The position numbers and the translations under genes are program-made. Below are positions 1 through 12,400 of a stretch of 64,000 nt of DNA, one piece after another (within the stretch, counting starts at the first letter, position 1; each line of letters starts with the position of its first letter). The stretch is taken from positions 248,012 through 312,011 of the forward strand of contig JAVTLE010000004.1 in assembly GCA_033439295.1 (NCBI GenBank), in the 5' to 3' direction. The DNA comes from Deuterostichococcus epilithicus (lineage: Eukaryota; Chlorophyta; Trebouxiophyceae; Prasiolales; Stichococcaceae). The notes beneath the pieces are model-generated. The model searched no databases. It saw only the letters and a list, made by a program, of their open reading frames with translations, and had not been told where the DNA came from.

Positions 1-46
1 CAAGGGTCGCCCTCGTGCAGGAGGCGGAGCGGGCGTTGCTCGCAAG
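1..46. other. Ambiguous exon-like fragment at left edge
   Basis: On the plus strand this segment is open and ends in a strong donor (AAG|GTGAGA), encoding a short Gly/Arg/Ala-rich peptide. On the minus strand it could be a terminal exon of the FUSC-like gene, with acceptor GCGAG and a Pro/Ala-rich tail in a phase compatible with the exon at 466-560. I cannot decide between the two. Between 47 and 465 I see no convincing exon. Confidence 0.2.
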
Positions 47-465
47 GTGAGATCTCAAATTAAGGTTGCATATCGAACCAAACAAAACGCGTGCGACGCA
101 CCGAGTCAATGGCATCGGACATGCAGAAGGAGTAGGATAGCCACCGCACTGCACCAGCATGAAACACGAGCTTCTCAGGAAGTCATCGGCACCGCGGAAG
201 GCTGTCAGCCACGGCTACGACGCCATGCTGCCGGGCTGGATGCTGCAGGGCAGCATTTCTCAGGACACCGTCCATGAACGGGGACCACAACAGGGCCTTG
301 CACAGGACGGCAGGCGCACAGCCAAGCCGCACGAAGCTGGGGGTCTGCGGGCAGCGGATGTACGGCCGAGGTTTCTGCGGCTGAGGGTGCGGGTTCAGGC
401 AGCATCGTGGGGGCCAGCAGACACCGTCCGCGCCAAAGGGTCCGGGGGGAGGCGAGCTGCTGCAC

Positions 466-3400
466 CTGCGTCATCGGGGGAGCGGTAGTTGACTGCGCCG
501 CTGTGTACCGCCGCCTGGTACTCGCTGATGACTTGCAGGTACGACACCCGCAGCTGCAGCCTGCGCAGGAGACACAGGACACAGGACCTTCAATCGATGT
601 CTGCACTGCTCGGCAGCTGCCGCGTGTGCTCAGCCTACGCAGCGGGCCAGCCTCGGCGATGGACTGCCTGCCAGTGGCCGGCGTCTGCCGATTGGAGTCT
701 GGCAGCTGCAGCCGCCGCACCCTATGTGTTTGGCCCCGGCAGGAGGCCTGAACACCGGTCACAAGCAGAGGTCCCAGCCGGGCCCCTGTCCCCACACCTG
801 GCGGCCACCGCAGCCGCAGCGACGCCTCTATTGATGTCCAGTTCCAAACCCCAGCTGTCCGTCTCTCAGCTGCCACTCGGAGAAGTTTTGGATCGGAGCA
901 GAACATGGGAGCCGGCGGCGCTGCAGGGCTTGTGGTCACCGGGTCCCCATGACGGCGTCCGCCCGCCTTCGATTCCACTGCTTGCGAGGGATCTACAAGC
1001 GGGGGGCCAAGAGAAAAGGGCGCCGACCAGAGCATCCCGCCGCACCTGGCGGCCACCAGGTCACGCATGGCGGCATCCGCCTCCTCCAGGTGCACCGGCA
1101 CATGCCCGCGCTCGTCGCCCGCCAGCAGCACCCGTGTCGTGCGGCCCACCGCCGCCGACGCCTCGTGGATGTCGTCGAACACCTGGCGCAGCGGCTGCGG
1201 ACCGGCAGCAGCGCTCAGGCATCAGCTGGAAGGCCTTCGCCAGGCTCTGAGCCACGCAGCAGGGCTGTCATTGTGCCGCCGAGGGTGTCAGGCAAGCGAC
1301 GCGGAAGGCGCTGCACGTTCAAATGCACAATTCTGCCCAGCCTTTGGAGGCGGCAAGGCTCGGTCCAGTCTCCAAAGGTTCTGCCTAAGGTAAGAATGCA
1401 CTGCCAAATAGCGCGATCCCTGCAAAGTGGCAACAGGGCATCACATGCACGGGACGTGCTGACCTTGGAGTTGTACGAGTAGTGGCAGGGTGCTGCCGGA
1501 AAGGCGTCGGGCAGCGGCGTCTGCAGCAGCAGGGAATGGCGCGGCAGGGTCGCAGTACCGCAGAAATCGCCAGCACCCACCTTGGAAATGTAGTGGTAGG
1601 GCGCTGCGGAGTAGGCACCCGTGAGTAGCGGCTTCTGCAGCAGCATCGCCTCCACAGCCGTCATGCGCAGCAGCAGCGCGCCCATGCGCCGCTGCAGGTC
1701 CAGGACGATCTGCGGGCATGCGTGCAGGTGGTTGCACGTTCTTTCTGCTTTGCAAAGTCTCGGGCAGGCACGCACAGCAGCTGCATAACTGGCTCTGCTA
1801 CAAGTCTGTCCCAGGCGCAGGCGCAAGGCTTTGGCGGGCAGCGCCCTATAAGGGCAGCACCAGCGGCAATTGCTGCCGCCAGACAAGAGGCATCCGCAAC
1901 CAAGGAGCCTTTGTGGGGACGCCATGCATTGGCATGCGAGGCCGCCCGCGGGCGGACAGCGGTGCAACGACACGCTTGGACGCTGAAGTTGGCAGCTACT
2001 CAGCCACACATCGTAGCAAACCCAGGCAACCGTGCCACATACACCGTCAAGGCGTCACAGGCAGCATGATTGCAGGAGAGCGGCTGATCGCTGAACATGC
2101 AAGTTTTAGAGGGTGCGCACCTGCGGCATGGCCAGGAAGCCATGGTGCCACAGCACCACCTCCTTCGACAGCAGCACCTGCACCTCCGCCATGCGTCGCC
2201 TGCGATGTTCAAGACATGGGCACAATCGTTCTCTGGGGAGAGAGACCCTCGTGCTGCAGGGACCTGTTCATCGTGCAACGACAGGCAGCGCCAGCAACTC
2301 CGCCATGCGCTGCCTGCGGCCGCAGCAACAGCGGCCCACCCTGTAAACGATTGGGTAGATTTGTTGCAGCGGGGAGTAGCTGCTGCTACCCCGCCAACCG
2401 CTGTGCGCGGCATTTGCAAGCGGCAGCAGTCCTGCGCACGAGGCTCTGCTGTGGAGGACCAGCATGAGCCCTTCAACAGCGTCCCGCAAAGCTTGCTCGT
2501 CAGACACGATGCACAGGCCTGTCAGCTCCGCGGCGCAGCAGCTGGGGCGCTGGGCTTGAGGCGGCGCAGCGCCGCAAAAGAGGCGGCGCCGCCTCCGTCG
2601 GCGGGACCGCCAGCCTTTTCAAGGGGCCGCGGTCAGGAGCCAGTGAGCCGTTTGAAGTGAGAGTTTGGGGTTCAGCGCACCCGATGCGCTCCTCCAGAAC
2701 CTTGCGTTCCTGCCCCGCGGCGTCTGGTGCCTCCTCCCCCTCTGAGCCGTTGCCGCCGGCTGCGCGCACATGTGCGAACGACCACGTGTTGGCAGGGTGA
2801 CCGAGAGCAGATGTGGTGGCGAAGCATCGGACCCCTGGCAGGCGGCGCCTCCTCCCCCTGCATGCATGCTGCAGCCGCCGGCTGGAACACATCACAGAGG
2901 TGTCAGCTTTGGCTGCAGCAGCTCCAGCCGTGGCGCGGCACCGACGCCGGCCATGGTCGCAGCAGACCACGTTGACACAGACAGTCTGCGGCGAAAACGA
3001 CCCGTCGATCTACTGGAGCGCCGCCGCCACATCCTTTTCTGGACTTGCATCGCATGCAGGATCATCTATGGACCAATGAGGTTTGGCCAGCGACAGCAAA
3101 AACGAGGAAGAAGAAAGAAAGAAAGGAGTACGAAGAGGAAAGTGAGAAGCATGTGAGAGAGGAGTATAAGGAGAAGAGGAACGAAAGTCGGGGCTACCTG
3201 GCAGCGACATCTGGTGGTGCAAGACGCGATGGAATTCGCCCAGAGTCAGGCAGGCGTCCTCGAACGCATCGCCCAGCACCTCCAGCGCCGCCTCGGAGGA
3301 GTACCTGGCGTCATGGACGAGTGCAAATTCGACAAGTAGTCGTGATGCCGCCAAGCTGTGGGCGTTACCCAGCGCCGCCTCCACAGGGCGCTTGTGAGAA

Positions 3401-6400
3401 AGCAGTTCAGGAGCTGAGCGGGGCTTCAGGAATTGCATGATGTGCTTGCGTTGGATGCGTCGCCCAGCAACCAGCGACGCCACTCCTCCCGTGTCGCTGC
3501 CGCTCAAGACCAAAGTCGCAAGCAACATCTGCATCGAGATGCGCGTTGGAATGGACGGCTGGCTGTGTATCCGCTTGCTACAGCATGACAGAACGTGCAC
3601 ACAATGCCTCACAACGCCTGTGCGAGAGCTTCAGCAATGCGCTCGGGAGCTCTGCCGGCACCAGGGTGCGCACCAGGGTAGGACGAGGACGTCCACACCG
3701 ATGACGATGAGCAGGCCTGCGGGAGCAGCGCAGGAGCAGTCGCCGTGAGTCGCCGGTTGCAGAGTCGACAAGCTGGTCCAGTTGCTCAAGATGAACCATC
3801 ATGTACAGGGGCTGTACAAGCTGCCAGCCTCACATGATGAGTGAATGCGGCACACTGCAACATGGAGCGCCCCGGCAGGCCGGTTCTGCAGCGCTCACGT
3901 GGCCAAGAAACGCCTGTGTAAAGCAAGCCACACCTCCCTTCCCTCCCCCCCTTCCCCTCGCCACTGCTACTCGGCAGTACAAGGCAGCCCACCGATGCAG
4001 ATGTCGACGATGCGGCCGTAGAAGTAGAGGGTCGTGCCCGTGTATCCGTCCGGAGAATTTGGCACATACTGCAGCACACAAGATCAGACATTCCTAACTG
4101 CAGCTCAGGCCTCAGCCCACCTCTGCAATGCGAGACAGTCAAGCATCTGCAGGCACAGGCGGGGCCATGCGAGGCCTGCAAGAGATCCCTGCCATGGGAC
4201 GAACATGTATTGCGGCCTGATAGGCGCCTGCTCATGCAAGGCAGTGCTTGGGCCTCGGCTACATCTGCACCAGCCGAGCGGGCCCGTCAATTTGCAAGTT
4301 CACTCCTAACCGAAAGCCTGTGATGCAGCCGGTTACCTGACAGAGTGTCACCGCCAGCGAGGTCGAAAGCATCAGGAACACGCCATACCTGCGCCGTGCA
4401 GGCAGGCATGTCAGAATATATCAACAAAAGAGTAACATGGCTCAGCTGAGATTGTGCATCAGCGCTGAGCCAAGGTGTCGTCAGAGTGAGCTCCAAGGTG
4501 CCAACCAGCAGCGGGCGCTGCCATCGGCCTGGTACCCTGCTCGCGGTCCAACGCAGAAAGGGCCGCGGTGGGCTTTTCGTATATGATTTTTCACAGCTCA
4601 CCGGAACTCGGCCTTGAGGGCAATGAAGGCAGCGATGGCGACCCAGACACAGTTGACGGCCATGATGATGTAGGGGTTGCTGGCACCGGTGTGGCGCAGC
4701 ATCGTCAGGTAGCCTACCACGCCTGCACACCAGTTCAGAGGCAATGTGGAACTTGAAGCCCGGTGCCATGTCAGCAATCAGCAGTCGCCTCTCGACCAGG
4801 GCGGTCGCAGCACGGCGGAGGGGTCTGACTGCAGCAGCGTCTGGGCAGCGTGCAGGGTTTGTAGTGGGCCGGTAGCTGTGCACCAGGAACAGCGGTCATT
4901 GGGCACTGTCTGCTGCCATGGTAACCAGCTGCGGAATCCGTGTGTGTTGTGTGTTTGATGACACCTCACTGGCAGATGGCTCGAGCACGTCAGTGTGCCG
5001 CCGCAGGGAAGGGGTGAGGACAGCATCTCACACCTCCGAGGACTGTGCCAACGAACCGGAAGATGCCTTTCTGCACCGTCGCCTCGACCTGCAGTGCCAG
5101 AAATGCTGATCCATACCCGGCTGATGCAATCCTGCAGGCTCAACTGAGGCAGGCGGCATGTGCAGCGAGCAGGGTGTGCAAGCATGTCAAGGGACCGAAC
5201 GCCGCCGTGGGCGGCTGAAGCACGATGGCAAGGGTGCAGGAGCATTGACGGGACATCGCACCCGCTCGCTGAGGATGACGATCGCTGTGAACAGCACATA
5301 CCTGCGACACAGCACATCGCACTTTGGGTGCGAAACAGGGGGTCTAGCAGAGCCTGAGCCTGCTGGTGTCGCTGCGGAACGCCTCCAAACCCCAGCAAGG
5401 CTGCAACACCTGCATGATCTGAGACACATTGCGCCGCTGCGGCACAAACCATCTGCACACAAGCTCTGTAGCAGCTGCACGAATGGAGGTGGAGCAGCAG
5501 TGCGAGGTCGGTCAATCCGGCTATCGCAGACTACGGGTGCGAGGGGTGCTCACAGGGGGCTCCATGGGCGGATGGAGGGGAAGTTGGCTGCCAGCGGGAA
5601 GATGCCGATGAGCGACCCGGCGCACACGATGTAGTACTTGATGAAGAAGTGCCACTTGCGGCTCGTCCTGCGTGGGCAGCTTGAGATCGCTGGACATTGC
5701 TGATTGAACGCTCCAGTCTGCACATGCGTCGCCCTGCCTTGCTGCCAGCCTGCCTGATGCCCGCTCAGCGGCCAGTTCATCATCCGAGAAAGTGGAAGCT
5801 GCCCCATGGCCCACCAAGTGTGGCACGCAGGCCGCGGCACTTGTGCCTTGCCGTCTGCCGCGACCTTCCTGGCCATGTCCCGCACATTACTCTTGCTTCT
5901 TGGAGAAATGCTCGCCTGAAGGCGCGCCAGGTGGCACCAAGGCCGCGGCACTCGCGGCCGGCCGTCTTCGCGATGGCCCGGAAGGACAGCGGCACGTTCA
6001 GCGCCAGCGAGACGGGCGCCAGGAAGGCGATCCAGCCCACCTCGTTACGCCACCAGGTGGCACTCCACCGCCACGGCTGCTCCTCTGCACAGAGCCACGC
6101 ACAGACGGGAGCTGTTGCCCCTTTCGAATCCAGAGTCAGATCCAGCTCCTCTGCACACACAGGAGTCGCACGCAGAAGGCGCCAGGTGCACGGCCAAAGC
6201 CCACCAGGCGACGGTCATCACCACGGCTGCTCCTTCGCATTGCCGGAAAGGCATGTAGCGTCTGCCGCCAATCGAATCGCAGGACCTGGCAGCGTCAGCA
6301 GTGAGCACAAGAGCAAACAGCGGCGGCTGGCAGCTCCCTGGTACATGCAGGGAGCCGCACATGTGCTCTGTCAAGCGATTGCCATCTCCCCGGCTGATCC

Positions 6401-9400
6401 TCCGAACTCTTGCAGCAGGCGTGAGGCATCGCCTCGTCTTCCCACGGCACTTGGTTGAGCACGCGCGACAATACAAGCGGTCAACTTAGGAGGCGCTCAT
6501 GTCGCATCTGCTCGCGGGACTTGCTGAGCGCATGCGCCGGCGCATCACGAAGTGGGATCATGAATCCCAGTGATTTGCATCTTCTGGGACTGTGTGAGGC
6601 TTGCATGCCGATGCTGCCCGCAGACTTGCAAGGCAAGTCCAGCGCAAGGGGACTGAGACTGTCCAACCCTGCAGACACTTGGTCTGTTAATTGTTCATTC
6701 CTGTGGACACCTGGCCATTCATGCGGACTGGGGGTCTGCAAGGGAGGGTGCGCACGTCTGATCTGCTCGCGGCTCTTGCAGGGCTCGTCCAACGGCCGTG
6801 GCGCATCGTCCTGTGTCGCCGTCGCGTCCTGAAAGTCGCGCAGCAGCCGCGGCGTGGGCAGCGACCGCCGGCTGCTGAGCTCCGAGCCGGGGCCGCCGCC
6901 GCGGGGCTGCGGCTCTCCTCGAGCCGCGGCGACCGCGGTGAGCCGCCGCCGCCGCTGGCGAGGCTGCCGATGCTGGTGCGGCTGGTGCTGGCTCGGTCCA
7001 GGCTGGCTCGCCGGCCGGCGCCAGGCCGCCCGCTGCCGCTCGGGTCCTTGTGCGGAGCGCCGCCGCCGCTGGGCGGCAGACCCGCGGCGGGCTGCCGCCT
7101 ACCCGCTTCCAGGTCGTACCCTTTCGTGCCTGGCTCGCAGCCGTATGTGAGTGCCTCATGCACGGCGCTCTTTGCTGCAATCTCCGCCGCCACCTTGGCA
7201 GATGGGTCCCTGCGCAACGGTCACACGATGGCATTGAGTTGGCGCATTTTATGAACCAGGTAGCTGTGTTTGCAAGCTGTGACCTCGGCCGATGTCCGCA
7301 GGCGGGTTGTTGCACAGCACTGAAGGATCAGCAAGAGTAGTGCAACGATGTTGGGATGCACGCGATGCAGCGAGCCACTCCCAGTTCCGTCAGGCTGGAA
7401 AAGCGCCGCTCGTTTGCAGCAACCCCCCTGCAGCGAGATGCGCACCGGGAAGTACACGCACCGGGTGTACTTCCCGCCGGCGTTGCGGGAGAGCTGCGGG
7501 AAGGGCCAAATGGTGGTCTGGTGCGCCGCCGCCGCCTCCCACGCCGCCTCCACGCCCGCCATCGCGCGCATCACCTCGTTGACCAGCGTGGACACGTACA
7601 TCAGGCTGCGCACCTGCGGAGGCCGGCGCAGCACGGCAGAGTCGTCTCAGCTTCCAGAAGCGCGGCGCGAGTCAAGAAGGGTTGCCGGGCTGCAGCCTGA
7701 TGGCGTAGGCGGCATGCACGGCACGGCACAGGGCCAGGATGCCAATACCACCAGGCCCCCCATCATCAGCAGGTGCCCCCGAGCCTGTCATCTGGAGTGA
7801 GCAGCAGTGTAGTCGCTGCACCAGCCCGTTCCGCCGACCGCTGTCAGCACTGTCGGTTCTCGGCCATGCAGCTTGGCTGCTGCGCACACCAGCCGGCGGT
7901 CAGCCTCGCACCTTCAGGTGCGGCACGTCAAGGGGGTCGTCCGAAAGAGAGTCCCAGCGCGCCCACCGCCCCAGCGTGAGCGCCTCCCGCAGCCGCTCCG
8001 CCAGCCGCGCCTCCAGCGCCGGCCATGCCGCGTCGAACAGCTTGCCGAACCGGTCCATCTGCACGTCAGGACAGGCCGGCCGGTCGAGCATGAGGTGAGC
8101 CACGTTATTGAACAGTCAACATGCAAGGAAGCCCCTGTTCAGCAGCCGCCGCCGCGCCTCCTGAGCTGGCCTCGCCGCATGACCGACTGAAGCACCTGTG
8201 GCGGCAGTAGGAGGCCAGGCTCAAGCACTCAGGCGGGTGAGCGCCACAGATACGTGCCGGCTGCAAGCGCGGTCAGCAGCACCGGCTGTGCCGCATTTCG
8301 AACAGCTCGCCGAGCTGGTCCATCCGAATCGCGGAGGGTGATGCAGCTATGAGGGTCCACGCCAGATGCAAGCTCCACGCCGTGGCGGCCGCCTGCAGCG
8401 CCGGCCGACTCGCAACGAGTCAGCTGGACAAGCTTTGATTGATATTACTACTGTCCGCTGCGTCACGTAGGGGCTGCAAAACCGAGCGCGGCCAAGTGAC
8501 GGGGGCGAGTTTGCCCTTGCTGTTCCAGGCCCCCGCGATAGTTCTGCTTGGACAGCAGGCTCACCCTCTCGAGGCCCTTCCGGTACCGCATGGACGTTGC
8601 CATGGATGAGCAGCAGGCGGCAATCTCCGCAAACAGCACCCGCAGCGTCGGCAGCAGGTCCACACCTGGGATGAAACAAAAAAATGTACATAAAATGTGT
8701 AAGCATATATGTAAACAAATATGTATAACGAAGTTGTCCCTTTCCCACAGAACAGCCCTCTGCGTTCCATCTGCAGGTTTCATGTCGAAGGCATCCGTTG
8801 TTAGCGCTGCAGGCCGGCTAGACACGCGCTTCTGCTGCTGGAGCCTTGCAGCACGCAGGCACGTCTGATGCGCGGCCGCCAGGTCAGGCGAGGTGCAGGC
8901 ACAGAGCTCAGGGCAAGCACAGAAGCTACAGCTAGGATTCCGTGCCCTGTGGGCGTTTGCAGCTACAACTGGAAGCATGTTTGGGCTTGCCATTGCAGTT
9001 TCAAACTGAACTGATGGGCTCTGCAAATTGTAAGGCGCACTTGAGATGTCATGCAGGCGGGCGCTTGTCAGCATCGGCTAAGCTCTCGTTGGCACCGACT
9101 CCAGATTCGGCAGTACAACTTTGGATCACCCATGAAACAGCAGCCCACCCAGTTCTAGTTTGCAGTGCAGCCGGACGCCATCCAGTACCGGCTTGGCGCT
9201 TGTCAGCACCAACTCCAAAATGTGACACAAGAGTCTTGACAAGCTTTGTAGAGAAAGCAACCCACCGAGGATTTCATACAGCCGGGCGCCGTCCAGAGTC
9301 GGTTCCGCGGACGTGAGCACCGATTCCAGGGAGCCGGCACGCAGCAGCAGCGTTTCCAGCGCCCCTAGGGCGCCACCCCAGTACTTCAGCTGCAGCCGGT

Positions 9401-12400
9401 GGCGGCCCATCTGCGGCGGCTCTGCCATCGCCTGCGCAGATGCACCATCAGGTGTCCGTTGCGGCCGTTTGCGAAAGAAACGGTCTGTGTGGCTGTTCCC
9501 AGCGCACCCAGGGTGCCGCGTCTGCACCACAGATACAGCCGGTGGCTCCTCAGGTGAGGCGCCTCCGCCGTAACCTGCCGAAGGGCGTCAGTTCAGCAAC
9601 TGCTCCAGAAAGGCACGACGCTGCCTTACAGCCCTGTCTGGACCCATGGGAAAGCTCCTCAGCCGGGATCCTGTGCACCGGCGGAGACTGCATCGGTGGC
9701 TCTGCAGCAGCAGGCGCAGTGCAGCTGCATTGCAGAGGCTGCACCCAACGTCCCTTGGTAAAATTACCCCGCCAGTGCAATTATACAGAGCGGGCGAAGC
9801 CAGGCATCACAGGAGGAGGGACAAGTCCGGCCGGAGTCAAAAGCATGCCACAAACACACCTCCACCAGCAGGCGGCGCGCCAGCTGGATGCGCGGCAGCA
9901 GCACGGTCACCGACGGGGGGCCGTGCGTCGCGACACGCAGCGGCGCATGCTGCCGCGCCGGGTCCGTCGCCGCCCACAGCTGGTCGTGGTACTCCTGCAG
10001 GCCCGGCTGCTCGAAGAACGCCAAGACCTGCGCGGCACGAGTGGCGCACTGTTGTGAGCGTTTGCCAGTGTTTGTTTGGCCGGCCGGCGCCGCCCATGGC
10101 TGGTCGGGACACTCCTTCAGGCCCGGCTGCTCGAGAAAAGCCACTAATTGCGCAGCCGGTACCGAAGCCGGAACGTTATGTGCACAATGTGTGATGTGTG
10201 TGATATTCCTTGCGAGGCCCGGCTGCTTGAGTAGGGCCCCACTCGATGCACATCCGATGGCAGTTAGGTGAGACGTGAGGCAACACCACAAGTGCAGCTG
10301 CTGGGTCCGCTTGCTGGCCAGAGCGACAAGATCTGCACGCCGCAGCCAGCCAAGCTGCAGTCAGCGAGCCTGGGGGCATCCTGGCCCGCAACTGCTGTGG
10401 AACGCTGTCTCTGTGGGAGGCCAGCAAGGCCACAACATGGCCACAGCAGCTGCACAGGCACAAGGACAGGAGGCAGACAAGCACCGGTGTATGCGGCCCG
10501 GTGCCGGGTCCGATGGGCCTGGTCTGCTCCGCCTTCCCGGCAGCACCCTTGCCGCCGTTCACCGGCTCGATGGCCGGCGCCGAGGTGCCGGCTCGGGCCG
10601 CTGCCGCCGCGCCCTCCGGCATCAGCATGTGGCTGGCGTACCTGAGAAGGTTTGAGCGTGTGAGCGGCGGCAGAGGCTGTGCAGCGGTGCACACATGCTG
10701 GATCAGGGGCCACATGCAAGGCAGGGCGCAGCAACAGGGCCTGCAACGTACAGCGTGGCCACTTGCAGCATACGAGTACATGACGCTCCCTTGCACGATT
10801 GCAAAAGCCCACAACTTGCCGCCCAGCATGCGCCAGCCAGCCGGGCTGCTGCCCTGTCTTTGGCGACTGCGGATGTCCGCGCCTCCCATGTGCATCGTTA
10901 GGCAAGTATGGTTCGAATCCGGCTATCACAATTCTGGACCCCCAAGCCGGCCGGCGCACTCGCTGACGCACACGCCGATCCGCTGCAGGGTTTCTGCCAG
11001 CGCCTTGGCAGAATTGAGTTGTGAAGTAGCAGTCCCAGCAGAGCGTCATCATCATGCATGTCGGCGTACCCGCTGATGCACACGCCAATCTGCTGCAGGG
11101 TGTCCGCCAGCACGTCCCGCAGCTCGTCGCTGGCAAAGGTTGTAAGCATCATGGAGCCCGCCACCAGGCAGCCGGCCGCCGTGATGAGCGCCAGGTAGAT
11201 GCTGGGCACAAGCACCTGGCCAAAATGGCGGGGACCGGTGTCATTTGCACATGCTGGACAGCTTCCTTGGCAGGTGGTGGCAGGTGCGGTGGATGCATCC
11301 AGCCGGTGCGGCGGCATTCAAGTGTGGGGCACCCGTGCAGAAGAAGAAAAGCTGCAGCATGTCCATAATTTTCGTGTGCAGCAAGTGCGCTGGGGCATAG
11401 GAATGGCGCAAGGGCGGCGGCGCCACAGCTGCACGGCAGGTCATGTGACTGTAGTCAGCCGGCCGGCGGTGATGATGGCACCTGAGTCCACAGCTGCTTG
11501 GCGCCCCAGTCGAACTGGCCATTGATGACTGCACGCATGCAGCCACGCCCAGTCAGAGCAGCACGAAAGGCTCCAGGCCGTCAATGCCTTCGGTGGCTTG
11601 GCTGCCAACCATCGGCTCTCCAACGTGGGGGACGGCACATCACTCCAGGAAATCGGCGTCCCCAACTCCTGCGGGGGCGCCGTTGCGCCGGTGGCCTTCC
11701 CCGAGTCCGCAATGACAGGCTCAGGATAGGACAGGCCCAATGCTGGGCCCAGGGGAGGGAAGGCACACTGGTCAAGCTCAGGGGAGGGCACACGATGACA
11801 GCGCCTGGTGAGGAAACGCACTGGTGAAGCCGTAGCCGAGGTTGACGCCCAGCGCCGGCGGCCCCATCTGCGCGCGCAGCGCCGCGACCGGCAGGAAGCC
11901 CAGGCAGCAGAAGAGGCACAGGAAGGTGGTGTACGCCACCCCCGGCGCGTGCGCCAACATCAGCTGCGGAGCACCACCGATCAAGGGTCAGGGCCTTGGG
12001 GGCCGCAGCAGGCAGAAGGCGAGGCACGGCAGGGTGGGTCAGGAAGGATGGGCCAGGCAGCCTGCGCCGCATGCGCCAGCATCTGCCGTGCACAGCGGCA
12101 GGAGAGACCATTGCTGTCGGCTGGAGCGCATGCAACACGCTGTGGGTCGTGGACCGGTGTCAAAGACTCACCATGAAGCCTGCCCACAGGATGCCCAGGA
12201 CGAGCTGCCCCAAGAGCGCTGCGCCGGCGAACAGGTGGGAGCCCAGGTGCCCGTCTTGTGCCACGACGAGCTCAGCCGCCAGGAAGAAAATGGAGGCCAG
12301 GCAGGAGCGCGGGAAGCGCAGCGGCGTCGCAAGCGAGAACAGCGAAACGAAGAAGGTGCCTGCGGGAGGGAGGCGTACATGGGGTCTGTAATACCCAGGC

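Noticed and set aside
205-1182. Long minus-strand ORF of 325 codons
   Set aside because: It crosses clear splice sites; only the exons at 1046-1194 and 466-560 fit the FUSC-like protein. The rest is GC-driven open frame.
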